From an uncultured Bacilli bacterium (lineage in GTDB: Bacteria; Bacillota_I; Bacilli_A; RF39; UBA660), in assembly GCA_947632085.1 (NCBI GenBank), contig CANRNY010000001.1:1-64000 (forward strand): DNA of 64,000 bases, in the 5' to 3' direction. The notes below the pieces were generated by a model. The model did no database searches, was not told the DNA's origin, and saw only the letters and a list, made by a program, of their open reading frames with translations. Of this stretch, positions 55,237 through 64,000 are shown in pieces (positions within the stretch are counted from its first letter, which is position 1; each line of letters begins with the position of its first letter). A program made the position numbers and the translations under genes.

Positions 55237-55265
55237 ATTATACCCCCACTAATAGAAAAAAGCAA
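55237..55265 (-). promoter_or_regulatory. Promoter of paralogue B with shortened G tract
   Basis: TATAAT at 55237-55242, then only five G (C run 55243-55247 on the plus strand). The perfect TTGACA is gone; the best -35 is TTGCTT at 55260-55265, 17 bases away. Looks like a former tract promoter that is now fixed. Confidence 0.65.
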
Positions 55266-55331
55266 TCGTAAAAAGGAGAGTAAAGAAAAGTAAAGAAAAA
55301 GGATTGAAACTAAACTTATCACTCACAAAAC

Positions 55332-55356
55332 AAAAAGACCTTTAAAAAGGTCTTTT
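55332..55356 (-). terminator. Terminator, AAGACCTTT type
   Basis: AAAAGACCTTT / AAAGGTCTTTT stem and a T run on the minus strand, after paralogue C. Confidence 0.85.
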
Positions 55357-55357
55357 A

Positions 55358-58300
55358 TTACATCAAAGCTTTTTTATTAATTTGAAAATAGATTAATGAT
55401 CCTAAAGATATAATTATTACGATAAACGCTATTAATATTCCATCTGATGTATTTGGAGACAATATTGTTTTAGTGTTTGTAAATAATACTTTCTTCTCAA
55501 CACCATCTTCTATTGTTCCTCTATCTCCTTCTTTTGTAACATCATAACCATTGACTGGTTCTTCTGTTACTTCATACTTCGTATTTTCAGGAATATTTAT
55601 TGCTGTTTTACTTTCTCCATCTTTTAAAGTAAAGGTAGCAACTCCATCTTTAAATTCCATTTCACCATACTGTCCATTTATTTCTTTATTATCTAAAGTA
55701 ACAGTAAAAGTAAATTCTTTATCTCTAGCCTTATTCTTTTCTGCATTACTATCAACTACTTTTTTAGTAACCGTTAATAATCCAGTCTTAGCTTTAGTAT
55801 TAGTAAATAATACATCCGCAAGATCTGCACTAGGAACTATACCTTCATTATTTTTTACAGATACTTTGTATCCCTTTTCTTGTACTTCTTCCACTTTATA
55901 TTTCGTTCCAGCAGGAAGTCCAATAATTCTTATACTTTCTTTGTCTTTTAAAGTAATAGTCGTAATTTTTGTATCAGAATTATCTCCATCAGTAAAATTC
56001 AGATAATCAAGTTTTTCTTCACCATTTCTAGTATATAAATACGAATCCAATAAAGTGCTAGCTAATGGCGCAGTTAAAGTAAGAGTAAATTTAAATTCTC
56101 TATTTGCTTTTTCTTCTTCATCTACACCAAATACTTTTTTGGAAATTTCTAGATCACCATAATTTTTATCCCAATTAGTAACCTTAACAGATATTTCATG
56201 ACTATAGGCATTTTTAATAGTTCCATAATACCTATTACCTTCCTGTTTTAGACCACTAGCATTAGAAGAAAATTTAACATCATAATCATTAGATTCTTCA
56301 ATAATATCAATATCTAAATCTCTAAAATTACTAAAGAAATCAGAACAATATTCCCATTTTTTAGTATTACTAAATTCTGCAACATTTCCACTTTTTTTCG
56401 ATAAAACAACATGCTCATATTTATCATTTTCGCTAGTTAATTTATCATAATATTCTTTATATTCTTTTCCATATTTTTCTTCTAAGTAATCCATATAATC
56501 CTTATGATAAAATTTTTCTTGTAAAAAATCATAATAATCATAACCATAATAACTAGCATACTTCTCTAAAGTTAAATCATCTATATATTCTTTACGTTCT
56601 GTTTCTAAATATTGATTATATTCATCTTTTAATTTATCAAAATATTTATAATTATATTCATAATAATATTCATCATAATTACTACGTAAAAAACTTTCAT
56701 ATAAATTATAATATCTTTCTTCACAATATTTTTCTAAAGTATATTCTTTTTTATATTTTTCATATTCATCGTTATATTTTTCTTCTAAATATTCTAAATA
56801 AAAAGGATGGAAGTAACTATAGTTATTACGATAATATATATAGAAATTATAATCATAAGTTATATTATGTACTTTTTCACAATATTCTTCTACTGATTCA
56901 TATTCACCAGGATGTTCTTTATTATATTCTTCATACTCTTCACCATATTCTTCTTCTAGTAATCCTAAGTACTCTTCATGAACAGAATCATAAAGTTCAT
57001 CATAAACTAGAAGGTAAAAATTTCCATCTTCATCATAATAATATTCTCTATGTTTATCACTAGCATAATCTTCTAAAGAATATCCTTCCATATAACTATT
57101 ATAATCATCACTATACTCTTCAGTTATATATTGTAAATACTTATCATAATAATCATCACTACTATAGTATCTATCTAATAAATAATCATCATAGCTTTCG
57201 CAATAACGATTATCACAATATTCTTCAACAGTATAATTTTTTATTTTTTTAACTTCGCTGCCATATTCTTGCTCTAAATACTGCAAAAATTCATCACGAT
57301 ATTGATCTTGATATTTATCTTTAATCTTTTGTGTTACAAAGCTATCATATCTCTCGCAATAATAAAAGTCGCAATACTCTTCGACAGAATCGAACTTTTT
57401 ATCGTGATAATTGTCATTATATTTTTCATCAATATATTCTAAGTAATCACTATAATATTCTTTATGATTTTCTTTTAACCATGTATTATAATCAATATCA
57501 TATTTTTGTTCTACATAATAATCAAAAGAATTAATATATGTAGAATTATATGGATCTGTCAAATCATAACTTCCATCACCTGATGCATATACTTTAAGAT
57601 TAACTTCCCAATCTTTATTTGAAGGAGGATACATTTCCTTTTCAATTTTAAATTTTGTTTCGCCACCCTTATAAATTGTACTATGTGATACAAATAAGCA
57701 ACTATTATATGATAAATTAGAATTATCTGAAGAATTTTGTTTATGATGAGAAATATTAACTTTGATATTATTACTCTCATCATCTTTAGTAACTTGAATT
57801 CTATCTTCTGAATTATTATTTACAACATAAGCTTTAAGTGTTCCATTAGTTTTTTTAACAACAAGACTAAGTGGTCCTAAAAAAGCTAGACCATTTCCAG
57901 ATAATTCAGATTCATATATAATATATTTCCCTTCAGGAATATTAGACAATCTTAAATTACCACTATTATCAGTTTTTAATTGAGTCGATTTAATTTCTGA
58001 AGAAGACAAATTTTCAATTTCGTAACCATTATCTCCACTTTTAAAATTTAAATATTTATCAACAAACAAACTAGGAAAATAATACATGCAATTTGGCTTA
58101 TCATTGCCATCATGACGACAAATATTATCATAATCATATTCTGGTTCATCACATTTTTTACTATATTCAGTTTGATAATATTCATCGAAATTATCATAAT
58201 AATGTATATAACTATATTTTTTCTCTAAATATTCTTTAAAAACTTGTGGATACTTTTCATCAATATATTTTATAAATAAATCATCATCAAATTCTTCCAT

Positions 58301-58864
58301 ATATTTTTCAAAAGATTCTTCAAATTTTCCTTCACAATACTCTTTTAAAGATTCATAACCTTCATTATTCTTTTTGTATCTAGCTCCATAGTTTTCTTCC
58401 AAATATTCTAAATAATTAGAAGAAAATTTTGTTTGCTTTTCGTTATTATAATTTTCAAGCTCTTCATCATATTCTTCTTTTAAATATTTAGCATATCTTT
58501 CATCTTTATAATATCTATCATAATAATTATTACTTGATATCATAGATTGCTCAAAACTTTTTTTACCTTCATCAGTTTTGAAATATTCACACTCTTCAGT
58601 AGTATATTTTCTATGGAGAGCCTCAGCAACCTTTATTCCAACATTAGATAATGGTTGAATATTTCCATTATAATCAACTTCAGTATGAATAATTATATCT
58701 ACTGTTTCAACACCTTCTGGTAAAGTAAATTCTGTAACATTATCTTCGGCTTTCGTATTAATTGCAACTGTTAAGATAATAAAACATGCTAAGAAGAGCA
58801 AAACACTTGCACTTAATATTTTTCGGTTTTTATAAAAGTAATTATTTTTTTTAATTTTAATCAT
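55358..58864 (-). CDS. Giant Tyr-rich sortase-type surface protein, paralogue C
   Basis: 1168 residues from the ATG at 58864, with AGGAG seven bases upstream (the TTG at 58870 is not needed). Same plan as paralogue B: signal peptide; Cna-B-like domain with first insert (about 88-245); second beta domain (KEMYPPSNKDWEVNLKV, about 413) with a large insert (about 441-821); two FctA-like pilin domains (about 905 and 1021); SPNTSDGI signal. Repeat units are of the same kind, e.g. YLEYLEEKYNDEYEKYK and TLEKYCEERYYNLYESF. Inside the insert whole stretches match paralogue B, while the C-terminus matches paralogue D instead, so the gene is a mosaic. Promoter with nine G. Confidence 0.85.
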   Translation of the reverse strand: MIKIKKNNYFYKNRKILSASVLLFLACFIILTVAINTKAEDNVTEFTLPEGVETVDIIIHTEVDYNGNIQPLSNVGIKVAEALHRKYTTEECEYFKTDEGKKSFEQSMISSNNYYDRYYKDERYAKYLKEEYDEELENYNNEKQTKFSSNYLEYLEENYGARYKKNNEGYESLKEYCEGKFEESFEKYMEEFDDDLFIKYIDEKYPQVFKEYLEKKYSYIHYYDNFDEYYQTEYSKKCDEPEYDYDNICRHDGNDKPNCMYYFPSLFVDKYLNFKSGDNGYEIENLSSSEIKSTQLKTDNSGNLRLSNIPEGKYIIYESELSGNGLAFLGPLSLVVKKTNGTLKAYVVNNNSEDRIQVTKDDESNNIKVNISHHKQNSSDNSNLSYNSCLFVSHSTIYKGGETKFKIEKEMYPPSNKDWEVNLKVYASGDGSYDLTDPYNSTYINSFDYYVEQKYDIDYNTWLKENHKEYYSDYLEYIDEKYNDNYHDKKFDSVEEYCDFYYCERYDSFVTQKIKDKYQDQYRDEFLQYLEQEYGSEVKKIKNYTVEEYCDNRYCESYDDYLLDRYYSSDDYYDKYLQYITEEYSDDYNSYMEGYSLEDYASDKHREYYYDEDGNFYLLVYDELYDSVHEEYLGLLEEEYGEEYEEYNKEHPGEYESVEEYCEKVHNITYDYNFYIYYRNNYSYFHPFYLEYLEEKYNDEYEKYKKEYTLEKYCEERYYNLYESFLRSNYDEYYYEYNYKYFDKLKDEYNQYLETERKEYIDDLTLEKYASYYGYDYYDFLQEKFYHKDYMDYLEEKYGKEYKEYYDKLTSENDKYEHVVLSKKSGNVAEFSNTKKWEYCSDFFSNFRDLDIDIIEESNDYDVKFSSNASGLKQEGNRYYGTIKNAYSHEISVKVTNWDKNYGDLEISKKVFGVDEEEKANREFKFTLTLTAPLASTLLDSYLYTRNGEEKLDYLNFTDGDNSDTKITTITLKDKESIRIIGLPAGTKYKVEEVQEKGYKVSVKNNEGIVPSADLADVLFTNTKAKTGLLTVTKKVVDSNAEKNKARDKEFTFTVTLDNKEINGQYGEMEFKDGVATFTLKDGESKTAINIPENTKYEVTEEPVNGYDVTKEGDRGTIEDGVEKKVLFTNTKTILSPNTSDGILIAFIVIIISLGSLIYFQINKKALM
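56400..57540 (-). repeat. Tyr/Asp/Glu-rich repeat insert of paralogue C
   Basis: Same unit as in paralogue B, with EYC positions kept. A second, shorter insert lies at 58130-58600. Confidence 0.85.
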
Positions 58865-58891
58865 ATTCAAACTCCTATTTTATCTAATAAA

Positions 58892-58921
58892 ATTATACCC
58901 CCCCCCGTAGTCAATTGTCAA
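58892..58921 (-). promoter_or_regulatory. G-tract promoter of paralogue C
   Basis: TTGACA at 58916-58921 and TATAAT at 58892-58897, both perfect. The 18-base spacer is nine mixed bases plus nine G (C run 58898-58906 on the plus strand). Confidence 0.9.
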
Positions 58922-58962
58922 TTAAATAATAATCTACTCAACATATTTAACATTTATAAAAC

Positions 58963-58987
58963 AAAAAGACCTTTTCAAAGGTCTTTT
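58963..58987 (-). terminator. Terminator, AAGACCTTT type
   Basis: AAAAGACCTTT / AAAGGTCTTTT with a T run on the minus strand, after paralogue D. Confidence 0.85.
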
Positions 58988-58988
58988 A

Positions 58989-61900
58989 TTACATCAATGC
59001 TTTTTTATTAATTTGAAAATAGATTAATGATCCTAAAGATATAATTATTACGATAAACGCTATTAATATTCCATCTGATGTATTTGGAGATAAGATTGTT
59101 TTAGTGTTTGTAATAACTACCTTTTTCTCTATCCCATCTTCTATTGTACCTTTATCTCCATCTTTAGTAACATCATAACCATTTACAGCTTTTTCTGTAA
59201 CTTCATATTTTATACCTTCTGGAATATTAATTGCTGTTTTACTTTCTCCATCCTTTAAAGTAAATGTAGCAATACCATTTTTAAATTCCATTTCACCATA
59301 TTGTCCATTTATTTTTTTATCATCTAAAGTAACAGTGAAAGTAAACTCTTTATTTCTAATCTTATCTTTTTCTTTATTACTATCTACAACTTTTTTAGTA
59401 ACCGTTAATAATCCAGTCTTAGCTTTTGTATTAGTAAATAATACATCAGCAATATCCGCACTTGGTATTACGCCTTCATTATTTTTAGCAGTAACTTTAA
59501 ATTCACTATTTTGAACTTCTTCAATTTTATATTTAGTTCCAACAGGAAGACCAATTAATCTTACACTTCCACCACCTTTAACACTTATAACACCCATTGA
59601 TGTATTCGCTTTATTATCAACTTTAGAAAGTAGTAATTTGTATTGTTTATCTTCACCATTTTTTGTAAATAAATATTCATCAGCCAATTCTACACCATCA
59701 GGAGCAGTTAAAATAATATTAAAGTCGAATTCTCGATCAATTTGTTCTTCACCATTTAAACCAAATACTTTTTTAGATATTTCTAAATCACCATAATTTT
59801 TATCCCAGTTAGTTACTTTAACAGATATTTCATGCCCTGCAGCATTATTTACAGTACCATAATATCTATTACCTTCTTGTTTTAATCCATCCATATTAGA
59901 AGAATAAATTATTTTATTATTATCATTATCATTATTCTCTTCAATAATATCAATCATTAAATTTTTGCCAAAATAATCTTGATTTTGAGGACTTAAACAA
60001 GTTTTCCAACTCTTTGAAGTATTTAATTCCACAACATTACCATTTTTCTGAGATAACGTAACTAGTTCATAATTATTCTTAACCGTTTTTCTATATTCTT
60101 GATACTCATCACCATAATTATCATTTAAATATTGCAAAAATTCATCATAGTCATAAGCATCAGGATGAAATTCTAATAAATATTCTTCGAAATCAGCATA
60201 ATAGTCATCTTGTTCTGAATAATAATCAGAAAAATATATTTTATACATCTTCATACAATATTCTTCTATATCATAACTATTTTTCCAACTTTTAAAATAA
60301 CTTTCATACTCATCTTCTATGTATTGTAAAAAATCATCATAATATTCTTCTTTATTATCATATTCCTCATAGAAATAATCTTCTAATCTATGATAAGTAA
60401 AATCATAATAATCATCATAATAGTATTTTTCCCAATATTCTTCTATTGTATCAACATTATATTTTTCATAATTTTGACCATATTTATCAATTAAATATTT
60501 TTGATATTTATCATTATAGTTTTCTTCTAAATATTCTTTTGTTTTCTTATCTTTATAATCATAATAATAAATACGTCTTAAATAATCTCTAAAATCAAAG
60601 TAATAAAAATTTATCACGTAATCCTCTAGTTGAATATTTTTCATAAATTCATTATATTCATCACCATATTTTTGATTAAGGTTGTTTAAATACTGTTGAT
60701 GGTATTCTTCCTCTTTTTGAGTAATATAATCATTATATTCTTTGTAATATTCGCTATTATGTTCTTTTAAATAATCAGAAAATCTTTCACTATGTTCATA
60801 AAGGCAATAACTTTCTATTGTCACATAAGATTCTTCAGTATCAGTTAATGGTAAAGGATAATACTTTCCATAAAGATTAGCAGAAACAAGCAAATTTATT
60901 TTCCAATCTTTATTTGAAGGCGGATACATTTCTTTTTCAACTTTCAAACTAGTTTCCAAACCAGATATACTACCATCAGTACTTTCTTCCAAGCATCCCT
61001 TTTGCAGATTATTAGAATCAGTACCACCACTATTCTTACTATGAATTATATTAATATTTATATTATCACCATTTTGTTCAATAACTATATTTTGCGACGA
61101 AAAATTATTTAATACGTATACTTTTAATTGTCCTTCAACTTTTTTTATTATAAACTGAACAGGTCCTAAAAATGAAGTTCCAGGTTCAGAAAGTTCAGAT
61201 TCATATAAATTATACTTTCCTTCAGGAATATTTATAATTCTAATATTACCATTTGCATCAGGTTTAAGTTGTGTTGCATCACCAACTGATTCAATTGTAC
61301 TTTCAATTTCATATTCGTTATTATTTTCTTTAAAAATAGCATATTGATTAGCATACAAAACATCCATACCATTATAAGTATAATCTTCTTCATAATCAAA
61401 ATCAGGTTCAATACATGTTTCCTTCAATTCTTCAATAAATTGTTCTATAAAAGTTTCTTTATTATCTTCAATATATTTGTCTACTTTTTCAGATATATAA
61501 TCTGAATAAACATTTTTAAAATAGTCGTAGTAATATAAATCGTGAACAACTTTACAATATTCTTCTATTGATTCATATTCATTATTATTTTCATTATTAT
61601 ATTCTTCATACTCTTCACCATATTCTGAAGTTAATTCATTAATATATTCTTCATGATATTTTTCATAATTAGTACTATAATAATCGTCATATTCTTTATC
61701 ATAATATTCAGAATACAATGTACTTTCTTGTTCTTCTAAATACTCATAAAAATAATAAGTATCTTCATAATCAATATTATCGGATGAACCATTATTAATT
61801 TTTGTACAAATATCATCTGTCCTTGTATAACTTCCAGTTGCAAACTTTATCCCAACATTAGATAAAGGAACAACCTTCGTGCCATTGTTTAAGCCAACAT

Positions 61901-62081
61901 TAACATTAATATTAACTGTTTCTGTTCCTTCAGGCATTACAAAAGCAATCGCTTTTTTATGCTCCGCATTAGTATTAGTTGCTACTACTAAAACAATAAA
62001 ACATACTATAAAGAATAAAATACTTGCTCCTAATATTTTTCTGTTCTTGTATAAGTAATTATTACTTTTAATCTTAATCAT
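58989..62081 (-). CDS. Giant Tyr-rich sortase-type surface protein, paralogue D
   Basis: 1030 residues from the ATG at 62081, preceded by AGGTGAGG; a GTG three codons earlier overlaps that site. Signal peptide at 1-42 (ends NTNAEHK). The Cna-B-like domain starts FVMPEGTETVNINVNV and has a Tyr-rich insert (about 87-227, EEYGEEYEEYN and SIEEYCKVVHD). The second beta domain (KEMYPPSNKDWKINLLV, about 383) has an insert of about 260 residues. FctA-like domains at about 763 and 883, then SPNTSDGI and helix. Its last 110 bp match paralogue C, but the last pilin domain text (KAVNGYDVTKDGDKGTIE) matches paralogues A and B. Promoter with eight G. Confidence 0.85.
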   Translation of the reverse strand: MIKIKSNNYLYKNRKILGASILFFIVCFIVLVVATNTNAEHKKAIAFVMPEGTETVNINVNVGLNNGTKVVPLSNVGIKFATGSYTRTDDICTKINNGSSDNIDYEDTYYFYEYLEEQESTLYSEYYDKEYDDYYSTNYEKYHEEYINELTSEYGEEYEEYNNENNNEYESIEEYCKVVHDLYYYDYFKNVYSDYISEKVDKYIEDNKETFIEQFIEELKETCIEPDFDYEEDYTYNGMDVLYANQYAIFKENNNEYEIESTIESVGDATQLKPDANGNIRIINIPEGKYNLYESELSEPGTSFLGPVQFIIKKVEGQLKVYVLNNFSSQNIVIEQNGDNININIIHSKNSGGTDSNNLQKGCLEESTDGSISGLETSLKVEKEMYPPSNKDWKINLLVSANLYGKYYPLPLTDTEESYVTIESYCLYEHSERFSDYLKEHNSEYYKEYNDYITQKEEEYHQQYLNNLNQKYGDEYNEFMKNIQLEDYVINFYYFDFRDYLRRIYYYDYKDKKTKEYLEENYNDKYQKYLIDKYGQNYEKYNVDTIEEYWEKYYYDDYYDFTYHRLEDYFYEEYDNKEEYYDDFLQYIEDEYESYFKSWKNSYDIEEYCMKMYKIYFSDYYSEQDDYYADFEEYLLEFHPDAYDYDEFLQYLNDNYGDEYQEYRKTVKNNYELVTLSQKNGNVVELNTSKSWKTCLSPQNQDYFGKNLMIDIIEENNDNDNNKIIYSSNMDGLKQEGNRYYGTVNNAAGHEISVKVTNWDKNYGDLEISKKVFGLNGEEQIDREFDFNIILTAPDGVELADEYLFTKNGEDKQYKLLLSKVDNKANTSMGVISVKGGGSVRLIGLPVGTKYKIEEVQNSEFKVTAKNNEGVIPSADIADVLFTNTKAKTGLLTVTKKVVDSNKEKDKIRNKEFTFTVTLDDKKINGQYGEMEFKNGIATFTLKDGESKTAINIPEGIKYEVTEKAVNGYDVTKDGDKGTIEDGIEKKVVITNTKTILSPNTSDGILIAFIVIIISLGSLIYFQINKKALM
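60070..60850 (-). repeat. Tyr/Asp/Glu-rich repeat insert of paralogue D
   Basis: Degenerate units such as YLNNLNQKYGDEYNEFM and FLQYLNDNYGDEYQEYR with fewer Cys than in B and C. A second insert lies at 61400-61820. Confidence 0.8.
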
Positions 62082-62106
62082 ATACCTCACCTATTTTACT
62101 AAAAAA

Positions 62107-62136
62107 ATTATACCCCCCCCGGTAGTCAATTGTCAA
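62107..62136 (-). promoter_or_regulatory. G-tract promoter of paralogue D
   Basis: TTGACA at 62131-62136 and TATAAT at 62107-62112, both perfect. The 18-base spacer is ten mixed bases plus eight G (C run 62113-62120 on the plus strand). Confidence 0.9.
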
Positions 62137-62190
62137 TCAATTAATAACCCATTCAAAAGAGATTATATTAATCTTTATTTTTTCATAACA

Positions 62191-62214
62191 AAAAGACCTT
62201 TTTAAAGGTCTTTT
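62191..62214 (-). terminator. Terminator, AAGACCTTT type
   Basis: AAAAGACCTTT / AAAGGTCTTTT stem with a T run on the minus strand, after paralogue E. Confidence 0.85.
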
Positions 62215-62215
62215 A

Positions 62216-64000
62216 CTACATCATAAATTTCTTATTAATTTGAAAATATATTAATGTTCCTAATGATATAAATAATAATATTACAGCTACTATAATACTA
62301 TTAGAAGTATTAGGAGGCATTTCATCATTAGTTTTAACATTAGTAATTATTACTTCTTTAATAACTCCTTCTTCAATAGTACCTTTAGTATTTTCTTCTA
62401 CCATTTCATATCCTTTAGTACTTTCTTCTTTTACTTCATAAGTAATATCTTTAGGTATATTAATAGCAGTAATACTTTCATCATGTTTTAAAGTGAATGT
62501 TGCAACACCATCTTTAAATTCCATTTCACCATATTTACCATTTATATTTTTATCACTTAAAATTACTTTAAATTTAAATTCTTGTTTAGTATTAATATTA
62601 TTTTCAGCAACAACATTTTTAGTAACAGTTAACATACCAGTATTCTTTTTAGTATTTGTAAAGAAAACATTTTGAATATCAGCACCTATAATAGTACCTT
62701 TATCATTTTTAGGATTTACTTCATATTCCCCATTTTGTTCTTCTGTTATAGTATAAGTTGTTCCAGTTGGTATACCAATTAATCTAATAGTATCTCCAGC
62801 TTTTATCGTAATAACAGCACTCTTAGTATTATCATTTTCTGTTGTAAATTCTAATGTATTATAAGTACTATCACCATTAACAGTATAGTTATATTTATCT
62901 TCTAATTTATTAGTACCATTTGAAGTTAATACTATCTTAAATTTAAAATCTTTACCTGTTTCTTCTAATCCAGTATCACTAAATAATTTCTTAGATATTT
63001 GTAAATCTCCATAATTTTTATCCCAGTTAACTATTTTAACAGTTACCTCATGTCCCATAGCATTTCTTACAGTACCATAAAATCTATTACCTTCTTGTTT
63101 TAATCCTGGCATATTAGATGAATAAGATATATCATAGTCATCATGATCTTCCTCAATAATATCAACGATTAAATCACCAGGAGCTCTTCCAACTTCAGTA
63201 TCATCAAAGCAAACACCAAAACTTACAGTATCATTTATTTCTGCAACATTACCATTACTTTTAGATAAAGTAACATCTCTATATAAATTTTCAGCATTAT
63301 TCTCTAAATATTCTTGATATTCCTTACCATAAGTATCTGTTAAATACTTTTCATATTCATCATAATAAGCATAATAGTAATCCTCATAATGTTGTTTTAA
63401 ATAACGCCAATAATATTCAAAACCACCATTTTCATAATAATCTTTTAGAGTTTTCTTGTAACGGCAAACCCACACACTATAACTACCACAATATTCTTTA
63501 AATTCATCTTCATATTCATCAAAAACATAATTCTCGTATTCATCATAATAAGCATTATAATAAGCACTATAATTTTCTTCTAAATAGTCATAATAATTAT
63601 CACCATTTTCTTCTGAAGCGTAATCTTCTAGTGTTTTAAAAGAAGTATTTGTTAAACCACCATAATTCGGAAGATTAATATAAGCTGCAACTTTTAAATT
63701 GACGCTCCAATCATCAATAGAAGGAGGGTATACTTCTTTAGAAATTTTTAAATCACTAGAAGTACCGACTATATTTCCATGAGTAACTGCTTTAATACAG
63801 CTTAAAGATGGTAAATCAGAAGCTGATAATTTATTAGTTTTTTCGTGTAAAATCTCAACATTAATAGTATTATTATCATCCTTAGTGATTTTTATTCCTT
63901 TAGTAGTTGAAGATACAGAAACGTTTAGTTTATTACTATTATTATCATCTTTAGTTAATTCAAGATAAATAGGTTCAATCAAATAAATTTGACTATAAGG
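62216..64000 (-). CDS. Giant Tyr-rich sortase-type surface protein, paralogue E (partial)
   Basis: The reading frame is open to the window edge (residues PYSQIYLIEPIYLEL at the edge), so the start, signal peptide and first domain lie outside; the TTG at 63982 is not a real start. What remains: the end of the Cna-B-like domain, the second beta domain (LKISKEVYPPSIDDWSVNLKV), a short Tyr-rich insert of about 110 residues with four Cys, and two FctA-like domains (YGDLQISKKLFSD, LTVTKNVVAEN). The signal is MPPNTSNSI, with Asn where the sisters have Asp, so the motif is PNTSN here. Most diverged member. Its promoter cannot be seen. Confidence 0.85.
   Translation of the reverse strand, partial: PYSQIYLIEPIYLELTKDDNNSNKLNVSVSSTTKGIKITKDDNNTINVEILHEKTNKLSASDLPSLSCIKAVTHGNIVGTSSDLKISKEVYPPSIDDWSVNLKVAAYINLPNYGGLTNTSFKTLEDYASEENGDNYYDYLEENYSAYYNAYYDEYENYVFDEYEDEFKEYCGSYSVWVCRYKKTLKDYYENGGFEYYWRYLKQHYEDYYYAYYDEYEKYLTDTYGKEYQEYLENNAENLYRDVTLSKSNGNVAEINDTVSFGVCFDDTEVGRAPGDLIVDIIEEDHDDYDISYSSNMPGLKQEGNRFYGTVRNAMGHEVTVKIVNWDKNYGDLQISKKLFSDTGLEETGKDFKFKIVLTSNGTNKLEDKYNYTVNGDSTYNTLEFTTENDNTKSAVITIKAGDTIRLIGIPTGTTYTITEEQNGEYEVNPKNDKGTIIGADIQNVFFTNTKKNTGMLTVTKNVVAENNINTKQEFKFKVILSDKNINGKYGEMEFKDGVATFTLKHDESITAINIPKDITYEVKEESTKGYEMVEENTKGTIEEGVIKEVIITNVKTNDEMPPNTSNSIIVAVILLFISLGTLIYFQINKKFMM
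63290..63620 (-). repeat. Short Tyr-rich insert of paralogue E
   Basis: Two or three units (YYDYLEENYSAYYNAYYDEY, YLTDTYGKEYQEYLENN), the smallest insert in the family. Confidence 0.75.

Noticed and set aside
63980..63982. TTG as the start of the last gene
   Set aside because: The frame stays open to the window edge, and the sister proteins have several hundred more residues upstream, so the gene is simply cut by the edge.

Overview
This window comes from an AT-rich, Gram-positive-type (Bacillota) bacterium, probably an uncultured gut member of the Bacilli of the small-genome kind (RF39- or Mollicutes-related). That placement is an inference from gene content, AGGAGG-type ribosome sites and TTGACA/TATAAT promoters. 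UGA is a normal stop here (hisS and the gene ending at 40146 both end in TGA), so the code is 11, not the Mycoplasma code.

Layout. 1-8000: a T-box-controlled operon on the minus strand, hisS-asnS-aspS-gatC-gatA-gatB. 8050-14100: four tandem secreted, beta-helix-like surface proteins, each ending in a PxTxD sorting-type signal and KLRNN. 14380-19470: an operon comN-like, rel, dtd and two membrane-anchored proteins. 19540-25580: a SpoVB/MurJ-type flippase with an ACG in start position, a YetF-like protein, a small membrane protein, and two neighbours that share an extracellular domain. 25700-36610: four large N-terminally anchored or secreted proteins with InlB-type (Flg_new), Big_2 and an apparently undescribed shared C-terminal domain. 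36870-47020: housekeeping genes (tgt, queA, uvrC, low-molecular-weight phosphatase), an RnfC/RnfD pair, a DUF3419-like pair, a half-length YigZ and a nitroreductase pseudogene. 47090-64000: five tandem giant sortase-type surface proteins with pilin-like isopeptide domains and large Tyr/Asp/Glu-rich repeat insertions, plus an O-antigen-ligase-like membrane enzyme in one operon with the first of them.

The most exciting observation is regulatory. Five surface-protein genes in two separate clusters have a run of 8 or 9 G placed exactly between a perfect TTGACA -35 box and the -10 box. In DNA this AT-rich, such runs occur nowhere else in the window. A tract there that slips during replication would change the spacer length and switch each gene on, off or to an intermediate level. 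A sixth gene has a decayed tract (5 G), and two related genes have the same promoter without a tract. Together with patchwork identity among the five giant paralogues (one stretch of about 460 bp is identical between two genes), this looks like a combined phase- and antigenic-variation system for a new type of Tyr-rich, sortase-anchored surface protein, possibly with a dedicated glycosyl ligase.
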